A stretch of DNA of 64,000 nucleotides from Rostratula benghalensis (GCA_013399305.1 VXAI01000189.1:1556316-1620315); one strand, 5' to 3'; counted from the first letter of the stretch, positions 1 to 13,625 are shown. Notes: a model not told the origin generated them from the letters alone. Numbers and translations are program-made.

Positions 1-33
1 ATTCGGATGCGCCTGCTAAAACCATGATAAGCC
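1..33 (-). CDS. SEC63: SEC63 exon 9, 5' part only (cut by window edge)
   Basis: The start of exon 9 follows a TCTTTGCAG acceptor. It completes Arg245 and encodes LIMVLAGASE, then one base of the next codon, before the window ends. The remaining Brl-domain and acidic C-terminal exons must lie to the left. The short match is convincing because phase, acceptor and peptide all agree with SEC63. Confidence 0.93.
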
Positions 34-2039
34 CTGCAAAGATAATTGAGAAAATGTCAGAAACACCCCATGCCACCGAGTGATTTCTTCAGAACTCTAA
101 GCCCTGAAACTTATTCCCAACTCCTTCCCTCTACAACCATGAATATCCATATTTAGTGGATCAGGTGCCACAGGGCAAAGGAGACAAGAATGAATGCCTG
201 ACAAAAAGAGGTGGCTCAAGAACCCACGATGCATGGCATCAAGTCCAGCATTTGACTCTCAGTATCTTCACAAAACCATAGTTAGGCTTCTTTAGGACTG
301 GGAGACATCACTGCACAGCAGTTTGACTACTCCTGCATGCTCAAAGAACCATTCCTCTCAGCAACTCATGTGCCTGCAGCAGAACCACAATGCATGTGGT
401 TGGATGGGGGAAAGGGAAAATTTCAACTCGATTTTCTGCTCAATCAGCACTGAAAATTCAAACAGTATTTTTTTAATTATTAGAAAAACAGTTTGATAAA
501 TAGCCCTGCAAACAAATCCCATGATAATGATGGACTGCTCTTTTCCTAATGCAATTAGGAAAATCCATACTACCTCAAATATTCTGTTGTGTAGTTTAGA
601 GGAAAGACCTACGCAATGCGGTATTTTAACCCCATTATCAGCTTTCTGCTCATGAACACCAGACTCCTCATTCAGAGACAATAAGAGAAAGCTCACCCCA
701 TCATTTGCTCCAGTCAAAATAACTTTTTCAGCAATAGTCACTCAACCTTCATTCTTAAATTCTGAGCAAGTTCTCTTCTGAGCAAGCCGAAATTATTTTT
801 GCCTACTTAGAGTGCGCAGTGATTTCCACAGTCAAGTTCCCTGAGCATCAGTTTTCACTTCTGTTCTCAATCTATCTATTTACTTCCTGAGCAGAGCATA
901 TTGAAGAGTTTCAGGCAACTACAAATACTTTCCTACTATTTAACATCTACAATTATACATCATCAAGAAAATAAGTTTTTCGAACTCATTTGTCTTGAAA
1001 CCTAAACAAATATCTAACACAAAGCAAACCAGGCAGATTTGTCTCAATGTTTCCCCAGCCTGGTTCGATTCCATCTGCCCAGGCTTAAGCCTTGAGTTGT
1101 GGCACTGGCACCTCACCACTGTGACACTGACAAACAAGCAAATACCTGACCTAATCAACTGTGGGGTTTGTCTAAGCCACCTCACTCGCACCTCATTTTT
1201 CACTCAGACAGCACAACAGACCTCAGGAGAAAAACCTGACATGGCTCTGAGCCCAGGACTCCCTGAAAGAGTGTTAAGTCCTTAAATAAGGCCCTTAAAC
1301 TTTTAACTTAGGTTAACTTAGGGTAGTAAAATTAAATCTAGAACTAATACCAAACTAACCCTTCAGGCCCATGCCAGCCTCCAAATTGAAAGATCCAACT
1401 CTGCACAAACATAAAGCATCTACAGATTTCCCCAGAAAAAGGGGGGGGTTATTCATTTAAAAATGAGCAGACAAGAAAATTAAATATATAAAAAATCCCC
1501 TATAAATAAGTAACAAAGTAACATGAAGTGGATAGGGACTAAAAATTTTAAACAGAAATTTAGCTGTAACTTCACAAGTAAGACTAGAGAACCAGAAATG
1601 CTATTGCATTCTATGGTGTTATAAAAAATTTTTGACAGCCCCTAGAAAATTCCCAAAGCTCTTTTTTTTTTCCCCCTCCACATTAACAGAAGAAAACACA
1701 CAGAGAGAGGCTGTGCTCCTAGTGGCCACATGCTAACTCAGGAGTACAGATGGGTCAGTTTGATTTTTTCCCAACATACACTATCCTTTCTTTTTTTTTT
1801 TAACTTTTTTTTTTAATGTATAGGTAGACAAATGTAAATATAGATCTATAAAACACCCTCTCCCAATTGCTTGTCTTCTTACAGAGTATTCTTCACCTGC
1901 AACAAAATGAAGTCTTTAAAATCACTCTAGAAGAACCAAAAACATTGTTTTAACTTAACAAAAGTTTACAAAGCAGAAGCACTTTACCATCAGCATATTG
2001 ACATTTCCAAATCAACTTTTCACGGTGCCTTTGACTTAC
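34..2039 (-). other. SEC63 intron 8 (non-coding)
   Basis: AT-rich unique sequence between exon 9 and exon 8 with GT/AG ends. I see no gene, mature repeat or RNA in it. Short open frames are chance. Poly-T/A runs occur near 1,660 and 1,790. Confidence 0.85.
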
Positions 2040-2148
2040 GTTTCATGTCCATGTTCCGTGTTTTATAGACAAAATACATATATATTTGAGTTGTCCGAAT
2101 GAGAATTTGATCTCCGCTGTATCGTATTGACCGGTACCACCAGGAACC
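2040..2148 (-). CDS. SEC63: SEC63 exon 8: start of the cytosolic region after span 3
   Basis: This 109 bp exon runs from a GTCTCAG acceptor to a GTAAGT donor. It encodes residues 209-244, starting GSWWYRSIRYSGDQILIRTT and ending YKTRNMDMK, plus one base of Arg245. This is the beginning of the large cytosolic part that leads into the Brl (Sec63) domain contacting Sec61. The split Arg codon is completed by the exon at the window edge, which confirms the donor choice. Confidence 0.97.
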
Positions 2149-4916
2149 CTGAGACATTTACAAGAACAATTGAAGTCAGCTATGATGAAGCATGGAAACA
2201 ACTATGCTTGATCACCTTGTGCGTGCTCAAAAACAGGTAACTCAGCCCAACTGATTTTACCTATGTTAAGGTCAACTTAATCTCAGAAAGGAGAGGGAAA
2301 CAAGAAAATATTTGCTGACACAAATTTTAAAAGCACATCAGTATTATTTGTCTGAGAGAATCCAATGCAAAAGTTTTTAGATGATCTCTAGCCTAGAGAA
2401 TTTCCCACAAAGCACGTATACTGCTTGGTTTACTTTTGGTGGTGGTGGTGGTGTAGTGACCCCACTAAACAGTAAATCCACTGGATCTACCGCTTTCCAC
2501 ACACATGGTAACTCCTTATTGTGCAACACATTCAAATCAAATTCAGTTTAGGCAGAGCAAGACCAAACCAAGAACAAAATAAATGTTTTCTTTCCTTATG
2601 AGAAAACTTGCGAAAAATCATTTAAGTCACCTAATCAGAAAATGCTTTTCAGAAGGGGAATCTGGAGGTGGCCCAGTGCCCTTGCTGCAAATTTTCAAAA
2701 TTAAGCCGTATGCCTTCGAGTTTACAGAAAAAAGTTTTACAAACCTCCAGAAACACTGCAATAATTCTTTCATTAGCATTCTACTGTTGACTTCAAATTA
2801 TGGAACTCTCTGTACAGTGACTGTACTCTCTAATGTATTTTAAGAAAAATGGTGTGCTGTGTTATAAACTGCAGTCTGTTCATTAAACACCTTCTTGTGA
2901 GCAAAGCTCACTAATATGAGAAAAAACATCCAAGATGTCTCTCAATTGATTATAAAGTTTCACAAGTGAAAAGTAACAAGCAGTGAAGCAGTAAATGATG
3001 CTTACTACTACAAATTTAATGGGCAGTAGTGTAAATTCCCCTACTATCACAAGAACTCTGCAATCTACCTAATTATTCAGGAAATGCTCTAGGACTGTCT
3101 CCCCAGAAACTGTGGGGTTTTTTAAATAAATGAGGTTTGATTCTTCCACGAACAGAGGAACCCTGATACAAAATAGTACAGAACTTTTGATGAGGTTTTC
3201 TGCAGAAAAATTTTAGTTATAGTCTGATAGCCATCAAATTTTCATCTAAGTGTAAGTACTGGAAGAAAAATATACATATAGCCAGTCCAAGTCTACATGA
3301 AAGAGGCTGCGCTAATACTTTTGCAGCTACAGCTCTCCTCTCATGTACAGAACATTACTCAGCTCAGTGGGGGTCTAAGAAGTACTACGTATCAGTATTT
3401 GTCCTTTTTGTTGACCTAGATTCAAAGGGTGGAAGTAGCCTTACTTTATTTTCAGATGCCTATCTCAGATATAGGATGACTACACTGTAGTTAATTTCAG
3501 CTTCTTTATTGATTCATAAAAGAGAAACAGGCCCATTAAAAGCATGAATCATCTTCTATGTCTACTTTAGAATGAAATGATAAAATAACTTGCTCCATAA
3601 AAATGACTATTCCTCTTCATTGACTATAAAAGAAATTTACAGTGACAAGTCTGAATGCACAAGTCTACATCTGGTATCAGGGCAAGAAAAGGCAGATTTT
3701 TTTTTTCCTCTGCTCAGGACATTTCTTCATAACAACAGAAAGGATGTTTACTTTCACTTGAGCTATGACAAACCTGGTATAAATCACTAAAAGTACATGT
3801 ATACAAAAAGGCATCAACAGATAACAACTGGAACCTAGAGGGAATGACAGGAAAAAAACTACGTAGATGTTGTACTCTGAATTTTAGGCTTATTATTCAA
3901 CAACTTGTTGAAATCACTACATCTAGTTTTCTACACTAAACCCTCAACTACGCAGAAAGGCTCCAAAAGAGAAGGGCTAATGCCTTTCTGAGCCTCTGCA
4001 CACAGAGATGCAATCAGCTGCCAAGACCCCAGGACACTTTCTCAGAGGAAAATCATTTGGCACAGGTTGTTCAGAGAGGTGGTAGATGCCCCATCTCCGG
4101 AAACATCCAAGGTCCAGTTAGACAGGCCTCTGAGCAACCTCATCTAGTTGAAGATATTCCTGCTCTTTGCAGTGGGTGTTGGACTAGATGACCTTCACAG
4201 GTCCCTTCCAACCCAAACTATTTTACGATTCCCAAGACCATGAACGTTCCTGGGTGTCATTTTTCTGAGCCTTTCTTCATGCCATACCCCAAATACACAA
4301 TCATTGGATAAGGGACACTGTTCAAAAGCAATGCTGTAGGGCAAACCTGAGCCCCGAAATACCACTCACCTAGCAATTGATTCCTCACATAACAAAATCT
4401 CAAGGCCAGTCATCTCATGGTAGACAGAAGATCGATAAAAATTGAAGTTATGAGAATAAGGGCAGCCAGGGGAAACCAAATCGAGCACCTCACCTTTTCC
4501 ACATGCAATAATCATTCTAGTACCACCAGCTACAGACATCTCAGTCTTGGCTCTACACTAACACCACTGAATATACTCTTGAGTTCATCACATTATATTA
4601 ATTTTCATATGATAAATTACAGAAGGTACAAGATGAATTACACAACTGAGTCTAACTCTCATGATATCTAATATTTGCCCCATGGCCTTCTCTCAATTGC
4701 AGCACTGCTTTTTTGTTTGTTTGTTTTTTGGAAGCTCTACAGCAACTATGCTTTTTCCATAATACAAGAAAAGACCCACAGTATAAAAAAAAAAAGAAGA
4801 TATCATTTGCTTGCTCTCTCCATGAAAGGCAAGAATGAGCAACTCTACTTATTTCTATGACAACTTTGTTTATAGCTTGGTTACAGAGGGTAGAATATTA
4901 ATTAGATAATACTTAC
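2149..4916 (-). other. SEC63 intron 7 (non-coding)
   Basis: AT-rich intron with GT/AG ends. It contains a short (GGT)n run near 2,438-2,454 and a CR1 fragment near 3,990-4,231. Nothing else was recognised. Confidence 0.85.
3990..4231 (+). mobile_element. CR1 LINE 3' fragment
   Basis: Recognised by the typical CR1 end: GGACTAGATGACC, then CCCTTCCAACCCAAACTATT and a decayed ATTCTATG-like terminus. Sense orientation on the plus strand, 5'-truncated as usual for CR1, inserted in SEC63 intron 7 antisense to the gene. Confidence 0.85.
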
Positions 4917-4967
4917 CACAACAACTGGAAGAATAACCATAAATGCTAATCCATATACAAGCAAAAC
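4917..4967 (-). CDS. SEC63: SEC63 exon 7: membrane segment 3
   Basis: This is a very small (51 bp), phase-0 exon encoding 17 residues (192-208), VLLVYGLAFMVILPVVV, almost entirely hydrophobic. Together with the end of exon 6 it forms the third membrane span. Acceptor TTTTTTCTAG and donor GTAAGT are strong. Its size and phase mean that skipping it would keep the frame but remove most of the span. Confidence 0.96.
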
Positions 4968-5690
4968 CTAGAAAAAATTAAGAAACATACTGCATCAGAT
5001 CCTTTAGTGACTTAATACCACTTTTGTTTAAAATTTATTCTAAAATACAGGTAAGTAGTATTACCACAAGCCTTCTACAAATTATTGTAAGCTTATAGCA
5101 TCATACCTGTCATTATTTCTGAATATCAACTTACTAGTAATAGAATCTGTTGGATAGGGTTTAAATAAGAAGTATCAGTTTATTGTAAGTAATCTTTTCA
5201 ATCATCCATGCGTTCTATAGGGTGGGTTTCTTTACGAAGTAAAGAGTTGGCAGCTGAACTGTGAAGCAGTTACCCATTGGGTAAGCCAAATAACAAACGC
5301 AACAGGAAGAATGTTTAGACACCGTACGATTACAACATCATTACCAAACCAAATGGAACTACTGAAATCCAGCAAACAAACAGCTCTAAGCGTGTTGCCT
5401 TGCAAGAGCAAACACAGGTGTTGCAGAAGGGGTGACCACAGTACCACCACCTTCATATCCACTGCAACGAGAACCCTCCAAGCATATTCTTACTTTACCC
5501 TCCAAGGTTAGATTTTAAGCTACTGCAACACTTTTGACTGCTGAAATTTGCTTCAAAGATGCACATTTGGACCAAAGTACTTCAATACTACTGCAAGTTG
5601 TGACTAAAATGTGCAGTATTAAGCCCAAACATTTTAAAGTGAACGTGTCAATGTTTACCTTAAAACCTTGAGCCTAGTAAATTTACTCAC
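4968..5690 (-). other. SEC63 intron 6 (non-coding)
   Basis: A 723 bp intron with GT/AG ends; unique AT-rich sequence, nothing recognised. Confidence 0.85.
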
Positions 5691-5749
5691 CAAAATGGAA
5701 TTTTTCTGATCCACAATCCAAGCTGGTAAAGCTATACCGAAGCTTGTAG
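5691..5749 (-). CDS. SEC63: SEC63 exon 6: lumenal linker into membrane segment 3
   Basis: This 59 bp exon runs from a CCTACAG acceptor to a GTGAGT donor. With the base carried from exon 5 it encodes residues 172-191: ATSFGIALPAWIVDQKNSIL. It links the J domain to the third membrane span, whose hydrophobic run begins at the end of this exon. It ends in phase 0. Confidence 0.96.
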
Positions 5750-7351
5750 CTGTAGGATAAAATAAAGAATTAAGGATTAATTAAGGAATGGTTTTAAAGT
5801 CACATTAAGTCTAACAAACAAAAACAATCCACACAAACCCACGAACCTACAGAAAAGTATTTGTGTTTATCTCTTCAACACACAAAACTAAAACATTTAG
5901 CATAATCAAAAACCAAACTAGAAATACAATCAAGTATGCAACAAAATAAACTTAAATGCAACATCTGAAATACCAACTATTTTAGCTTAACATATTGCAG
6001 GGAAATAAATATGCAGGATTTATTAATATTTTTAAAAGAAGAAAAATATTTCACAGATGGAAATATTTACAAGCCTTGCCTTGCAGAGTTTTCAGCAGTT
6101 TAGATACATACAGTTCAGTAAATACACTAACTGCAAGAAAATTGAGCAAATAAATTCTATGGAAAAAGTTTCAGTAGTTTGTAACTTCAGGGAATTGTTC
6201 TAAGCTGTAAATTATAAAAAGAAACCCTTAGCCAATTCAAATTTCTGTGCAATTGGTAAGAAAGGAACTCTTTTCAATTCAAAAGGAGTTCAGCTGCAGA
6301 AAATAGGAGACGTGATTTCTCTAACAGTAACATCTACTGTACACAGACCTGAATACAGAATAGCATAAAATAACTTCTCTTCAGAAACTTCAGCAGTAAT
6401 AAACTGAAGTTTGCAAATGCTACCTACCCCAACACTTGAGGTTCTGGGTAGCCAAAAAAAAAACAAAAAAAAAAAACAAAACAAAAAAAACCATGCTTTC
6501 CTCAGTACTAGCAGGTATCAATAAGCAGTATTGCCTTAAGTAAGGACAGATTAGGATCCTCTCTGTATTTAAATACTACTGATACTGTCTCCAGCACGCT
6601 GTGACAACCACCAATTTAGACAACCAGTTGTCATGCACAAGCTTAAGTGGCTTCTATGTAGATAAGCTGGAAACTACTGTTTGTTGAGACTGAAATACCT
6701 GACCACCTGGATCACACCTCAAGCTTAGGAATTCAACAGAACAACACCCACTGAATTTACCACATTAAGCTACAGGAAGTGCCCTGCTCTGGAGAAGAGT
6801 CCCGAGACACTTCCATACCTGTTAATGGTTTTGGATTGTTAGAAGAGCCTACTATTTAGATTTAAATATTAACTACTTAAATGTTTAAATGTATCTATAT
6901 GCTTACATACATCCCTTTGAAGTGTGTTAAATACATTTTGGTTAGTTGTTAATTTTTCAATATACATTTATAGTATGCGAAGATAAATACTAATAAATGT
7001 TCAAAATTGACAAGTTCCTGGTAAATATTACTCTATTTTTCACTTATACCTCCTTTTAATAACGGCAAGTCTATCTAGACACTTACTGAAGGTAACTAAT
7101 TAAAAAATGTCCTTTTCTTTTTTCTTGAATGACAAGTCTGAGAAATGTGAAAGCAAACTCTTTCTGCCTTTCCCTCCTACCACCACCCCAGAGCCAGTTT
7201 CACAAAGCAAAGAACTGATCGGATGCATTGCTTCAAATAACAGGAAAAAATTATTCCACATACTTTAAGATCTGAGTGCTCCTCAAATTATCAGGTATAA
7301 CACAGCTCAATGTGCAGAAATTACACGATTTGTGTCATTCATAATTGTTAC
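5750..7351 (-). other. SEC63 intron 5 (non-coding)
   Basis: A 1.6 kb intron with GT/AG ends; AT-rich, with an A-rich (CAAAA)-like tract near 6,450-6,495. No gene seen. Confidence 0.85.
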
Positions 7352-7413
7352 CTTGCGGTCCATCTGGATTACCAAATTCCTCCCAATTTTTTCGTGATTC
7401 CTCATCAGTTAAC
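7352..7413 (-). CDS. SEC63: SEC63 exon 5: end of the J domain
   Basis: This 62 bp exon runs from an AATCCAG acceptor to a GTAACA donor. It completes Ala151, encodes residues 152-171 (beginning LTDEESRKNWEEFGNPDGPQ) and gives the first base of Ala172. The DEESRKNWEEFGNPDG part is the usual end of a J-domain helix III and the turn after it. The frame matches both neighbouring exons. Confidence 0.97.
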
Positions 7414-9924
7414 CTGGATTCAAGAAGAGATACTAAGTTAATACAGAAGTAGAGACATTAATATACAGAAACTTCAAAATGGGGCATTTATACTTTCCTT
7501 CAGAGATGGTTTGGCAAACTAAACAGCTTCTGCTATTGTTTGTATGAAATCCTATTGCAACAATACTGCTGTACGCCCTTCTGATACACGGGGAAGTTCT
7601 TTTAGTGCTCTGACAATGAAAGAAATCAGACCCACAAGGTACAGCCCCAAACAGGAGATGGAACGGTCACATCTCCCTTTCACAAGGGTGACAGTGTCAC
7701 CATCAGCAAAGAGCACTTTTCAACACCAGATTACAGTATAGCAAATTTGGAAAGAAAACAATCTTTTTTGAAAGACAGGTGAATATGCAAGAGGAGTTGA
7801 TATGGTAGAAGACGCCCATATGAGTTTTTAATTCTCTTATTCTAGATTTTTAGCCTTTGATGGCATGTGTTCATTTGGTTGAGTTTCTTCCTGGAAGTTC
7901 CCAGTTTTATATTTAAAATGAGAGAATTAAATTAAGACACCACCTCTTGAATCTTACAGTTTCTATGCCTGTTCTGTAATGACAGATTCTTGGCAGCAAT
8001 ATACCACCTCAAGCAGAATCCCTGTTTACTAGAAAGAAGAACACTGCTTTAGGAAACAGAACATCACTATAGCATTCACTATGTGGAAGACTTTGCCTCA
8101 CAGAAGAAACCCAGTGAGTCAGGCGTCTCCCTGTCATTTCTAAGCCTCACACTTGTTAACAAGCAGACTCAATCAATGGGCAGCTTTTAGATTCTTTGAA
8201 GACAAGATGGCTGAGGAACTTCACTGTCATTTACTTCAAAATATACTTCTGCCACAGCCCTGGCACTAATGTTCGAAGTATCAAACAGTACCATCAGGCA
8301 CTTGAGCACTAGCTTGCAAAGCAAAGGAGTGAGATGTTCCAGGAGTTCAGAAAGCTGTACCAGAATACCCCATTGGAGAGACTTTCATAGTGACGTTTAA
8401 GCAGAAAGTATGATTTCAAAACTGCTCAAGTGAGTATGCTGTTGGTTCTCTTTCTCACCTCAACCCAAAAAGGACTCTCAAACAGTCAGTAAGGTCAACC
8501 ACAACAACTGACTTAAAAGCAGAAATCACCAGCTTGCTAAGTTTTCTGATGATGTGACTGACCCAATAAACCCCTACAATGGAATAAGGCCAGGAGGGGA
8601 TGGGCAAGGCCGACATGGGTCTGAGCTTGCCTCCACAGTGACCCACCATGGCTGCTGCAAATAACCTGACTGTCTCAACACAAAGGGGACCAGAGGGTGG
8701 CCTTTATTTCAGATAAACACCTATCAACAGTTGAGCAGATCAACTGGTGGCATAAACCACTTCCCCTCCAGTGCATTAAAAAAGTATGAATGTCTCTTCT
8801 AGTCTGTAAGATCAGGATGGAGAAGTGCATACCTGGCTCAGCCAAATATACAGTATAAAAACTAGACAACCAGCAAAAGAATTTTGAAGCTGGCTTCAAC
8901 CCAGTCATGCCTTCCCAGCACCTGAGGATATCCAGCATCAGGACAGAAGCATACTAGACACCAGTCATAGGAATCACATTGGTATTGTCACTGATCTGCA
9001 TAATGAAATTCCTACATTTTGCTACGTTTAACTTACAAAATATACCAAAAAACCCCAATACAAATGTATCACTCCATCAAACCAGAAATCACATCTAACA
9101 TCAACTGTCTTCAGGTAAGCAAATTTGATATCAAACATTTCATGTTTCACACATGGAATATCTAAAAAAACCTGGTCAGAGACTGTTGGACTCTGACAGA
9201 CGACCATTTGGAATGTAAAGCTGTATTAACATTTCATGTATGAACAGTATTACAGAACCCAAACCCACATCTTGACTATTGAAAAATTCAGTAAAAAGGG
9301 ATTTCCTCTATGTCATATTCTAATATTAGACATCATCTCTCAGATTTAAAAAAAGCAGCTAAGCTATAAGCAGAGGTAAGACCAAAAAATACTGTGGAGG
9401 AAAAGAAGATTCAAGGGTTCAGCTTTTAAGAACTACATAGGTAATATGAAGCAGAGTGAAAAAACAGGTCTGCAAGGCAAGCACAAATGAAAAGGGACAT
9501 GAGGGAGCTGAGAACTAGCTGGCTCAGAACCAAAATGAAATATCTTTGTCACTAGATAAGAACAGAGTTAAAATACTGCCTCTAACTTTGCCTTTATCAC
9601 CAGGTGAAATCACTAGTGTATTTATTTTCTAAGTAACATTTCAGAATTGTTGGTTAAAAACCACAACACTCATTTTGTTCTTTGTCATCTTTGAGATGTA
9701 ATATGTACTGGAAACAATTTTCCTAGCTGTTGTGGGTTAAACAATTAAGTTATCCTTCTTAAATTGTACATAACATGTATGCACTGCAATGAGAACACTT
9801 GACTTTCCTTACACACCCAAACACATTCTTCCTGGCTGCTGAGGTAATTCCTACTATTACCTTAGAGATTTCCCTCCCCATAATAGCAAGTTCCCATTTT
9901 CCATAGGCAAAAAAAGAAACTTAC
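7414..9924 (-). other. SEC63 intron 4 (non-coding)
   Basis: A 2.5 kb intron with GT/AG ends; unique sequence. No repeat family, gene or RNA recognised. Confidence 0.85.
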
Positions 9925-10037
9925 GCTGCATAGGCCTTAGCAATCCTCATGAACATAACTTCATCTCCTCCTTTGTCTGGATGGTATTTTAGCGATAGTG
10001 CACGGTATTGTTTCTTAATTTCTGAAACACTTGCTCC
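9925..10037 (-). CDS. SEC63: SEC63 exon 4: J-domain core with the HPD triad
   Basis: This 113 bp exon encodes residues 114-150 and two bases of Ala151. The peptide contains IKKQYRALSLKYHPDKGGDE, the helix II and loop signature of a J domain. The HPD triad falls at residues 132-134 by my count of the exons. It is followed by FMRIAKAYA, the start of helix III. HPD is the catalytic motif by which J proteins stimulate the ATPase of Hsp70, here lumenal BiP. Its presence indicates a functional J domain. Acceptor TTTTAAG and donor GTAAGT are both visible. Confidence 0.98.
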
Positions 10038-11441
10038 CTTAAAAAAGAAAAAATTTTGAGTGATGAATAAATACCTTAAATCAAATAAACTCTTCTGTAT
10101 CTATATTCTAAAGCACATTATGCAGTATTTCTCTAATGCATTCATCAAACTGAAGAATTACATTCTAATATATGATATGATCATGAAACTACATAGGCAT
10201 TTTGTGGAATCATAATGTTTTTAAAATGTTACTAGAAAAATAAAGTTAGAAGTTACAGGCTAAGAAAAAAAGACATTTAGATGGGTGGGTATTGGGTTTT
10301 TTTTCTGGTTCACCTTGTTTATCCATCAAAAAGAAAAAAAAATTATATAAGCTCGCCATATCTGACAAATCTTGTTTAACAAAACTTACATTTTCCTAAA
10401 CATGTTCACGAATACAAGGAATTGTCCCTTGCTATATTCCTCTATTTAAACAGAAAGGAGTTCATAGATCAAGTATGATGGTTCAACTTGCAACTTGTAG
10501 GCAGAAATAAATCTGTCAGTCACCAGGAACAGTGGATTGCCCTGCTGCTTAAGAATGCCTTTGACTCAAATCATCCTACCCATAAATTATTTCAAACTTC
10601 TTGAACAAAGGGAATACATTACCTATACCCGAGAAAAAGATCAATTTGTATTCTACTACAGCACATTGTTACATACCACCTACAGAACTCCTTGCACATT
10701 TAACTTTCAGGTTGGACTGTGAGCTTCACTACTCAAGAAAACCCACAAAACTTTATAGCAAATGCCGACAGTTTTTCCCATAAGCTCTCTGCTAAGTTTC
10801 ACAGAACCACTATCATAGGACTTCTCAAGATTTTAGTGGGAGGCCTAGCATGCTGACCTTAACTGCATAATAAACACACATGAAGTCACTTAAAGATTAC
10901 AGTATCATCTCAATAAATTGAAATCAGAAATTAAACTACCCCGCGGCTTCATTTGCTGTTATTTTATCTCTTTCTGCAATGTGTCTATCATTTGTCCAAC
11001 ACTATTTTTGAACACCGTGCCTGCCTCATTTAATGCACAGAGTGAATATACTTCATAATAAATTAGACTTCAAGTAAAAACAATAATTTCAAGGCTAGAT
11101 GAAGAATGCCACATGAGTAGCAGAAGCTGGAAAGTTGGGGGTGAGAAGGGGGTGGGGGATCAGGTTGCTGGAGAAAAGATGGGTTTTTCACAGCTTGCAT
11201 GAATGCTGCCCGCAAAATAATTTTAGAAACCCCTATTTTTTTCTTGCTGCTACAGAGAGTGCATGTGATCCCTGATCAGCTGATGACAAATTTTCTATCT
11301 GTCATTAATTGCTTACTCCTCATCATGAAAAGCTGGGCTCCAGAGTTAGGCCTGCTTGGTAGAAATGCTTGGTAGCCCAGGTCAGCAGGTGTCAGTCAGC
11401 ACCCTGCTTACAACACAGAGCTCCCTAAATCAACTACTTAC

Positions 11442-11465
11442 AAAAAAAAAAAAAAAAAAAAAAAA
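11442..11465. repeat. Poly(A) run, 24 bases
   Basis: Uninterrupted A tract in SEC63 intron 3. No retrocopy sequence was recognised next to it, so it is treated as simple sequence. Confidence 0.9.
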
Positions 11466-13161
11466 TCAGGCCCCGAATGTCTCACAAAGATTCCAAAATT
11501 ATAATCAGCATTGAGCTTCATCTTTATGTCTTGGAGCCCACCCATAAACTGGCAGTACAGATACTCATTCAATAAATCAGTAATATCCAACTGCCTTACC
11601 AATTAGTGAATTTAAGTGATGTGCTCCAAGAAGAGCTACTATGTTCAAAATAAAGTGCTGATATTATACATAAAATTAATTGCATGTACATTATCTGAAC
11701 TTTGTACATGTTGTGGTTCTCCTCTGGAGAAAAAAGCCTCTTGTTATAAGCTGATATGCTAACAAAAGATGGAAAAAAATAAACTTGGCCACCGTGTGAA
11801 TGCAAAGAAGTGAATGAATTACTATGCACAAAAACTTTCAAGTGCTTGCATCCACAACTTTGCTTTACCTTTGGTGGGATTTTTTGGGTTTTTTAGTAGT
11901 AACAGCAGTGCCATTATCTAAAAACATTTCAACATCTGTATCAACATAAGTATCACTCCAGTATCAGCAGGGCTGGCAAGGACTCTAAAGGTTCCACTTG
12001 AATGGTAACAGAAGAAAGCTAATAAGTTTATGTAGGCTAAACTAGAAATTTTTCAAGGGGATTCAGCAGACACCATCTGATAGCATGGAAATACATAAAA
12101 CAAGCAAGGTTCTGGAATCTTGGACTCTATTCTGAGCCCTACTTCAACTGATCTATCCTTGCACCCATCTCTTCAGCTTCTTTGTAACACCTCTGGCTTT
12201 AATTCAGCTTGTGCTTATCACAAAATGCTCCATCCCTCTTTTATCAGTTCTTGGAGCATTCAAGTATTGCTTTCTTTGCCTGGATAAACTGTATGTATCT
12301 TGAGTGTATACAAGTTTTTGTTGATAAGTATTAAGTTACAATTCACTACATACATACTTTTTTTCCCCCCTCAGAGTTGTTACTTGTAGAAATTTGCCAA
12401 AGATGACAAAAGAAAACCTTCTGATGACCTAATCCCTAGCCTGATTTGTTTAACCAAAGTTAACCCAGATATATGAACATTTAAACTGCACTGTTCCAGC
12501 AGATAGCATTCGGTATTTATCTTCTTCCTGTGCATCAGGGCAAGAACACAAGTCAGCAATCGGTCACAGAGGAACTAAGCAGAGGTTGAATTTAAATAAC
12601 TTGCCCCTGCACATGACAGGCAGGTCTTGTTCTACCTGTCTGGCTAGAAACAGGCTGAAGTCACTGATCTTCTATAATGGCTTTCTCAGCATAGAAAAGC
12701 AGTGCCGCTGATGCCTATCCTTATGTTGACAAGCCACGCCGATAATGGCAAGAGGTGTTCTTGTTACTGTTCGTACACATATTAACTTCTCCCATCCTAA
12801 CAATATACATCGAGTTTAATCAAAGACAGGTACGGTCAAAGCTCTTCCATATTCCTGTGCTAAGCTGAATCCACCGTGTGTTTCCTTAGATGGGAGAGTA
12901 AAGAATACCTCAGCATTCAGGACTGAAAAAATGACTACTGGTATTCAAAAGAGGAGCTTTGTATCAAGACGTAATTACCATAAGCAGAGAATTTGCTCGA
13001 GGTATTGTGGTTAGGATGATGGAAAGAATTTAAACAAAACTAAATAAGAGTTTAAGAGATCTGCAGAAGGTCTAGTCATCTCCTCAGGATATATAGTCTC
13101 TTTTATCCATTTGAATCAGACCTTCAATATAAAGTGCTGCATCTGTTTTCTATATAAATAA

Positions 13162-13625
13162 TAGAATCATAGAATGGTTAGAGCTGGAAGTGACCTTCAA
13201 GATCATCGAGTTCCAAACCCTCTGCCACGGGCAAGGACACTTCCCACCAGACCACGTTGCTCAAAGCCCCATCCAGCCTGGCCTGGAACACCTCCAGGGA
13301 TGGGGCAGCCACAACTTCTCTGGGCAACCTGTTCCAGTGTCTCACCTCACTCGCAGTAAAGAATTTATTTCTAGTATCTAATCTAAATCCCCCCTCTTTC
13401 ATTTTAAAACCATTACTCCTGGTCCTATCACTACACTCCCTAATAAAGAATCCCTTCCCATCTCTCTTGTAGGCCAATTTCAGGTACAGGAAGGCTGTTA
13501 TGAAGTCTCCTCAAAGCCTTCTCTTCTCCAGGCTGAACAATCCCAACTATTTCAGCCTGCCTTCATAGGAGCGGTGCTCAAGCCCCCTGATCATCTTTGT
13601 GTCCCTCCGTTCCTGATCTTTTCCA
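13162..13625 (-). mobile_element. CR1 LINE 3' end with remnant of ORF2
   Basis: The plus strand starts with AATCATAGAATGGTTAGAG, the reverse complement of a CR1 3' terminus, and continues through the standard CR1 3' region. On the minus strand a frame of about 99 codons (13,477-13,178) still contains NKFFTASEVRHWNRLPREVV, the C-terminal tail of the CR1 ORF2 polyprotein. The copy is 5'-truncated and lacks the reverse transcriptase and endonuclease, so it cannot move. Confidence 0.93.

Noticed and set aside
358..741. 127-codon minus-strand frame in SEC63 intron 8
   Set aside because: It lies inside an intron, is AT-rich and shows no recognisable domain.
13178..13477. 99-codon frame with a well-formed protein look
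   Set aside because: It is the C-terminal tail of CR1 ORF2 in a truncated LINE copy, not a host gene.
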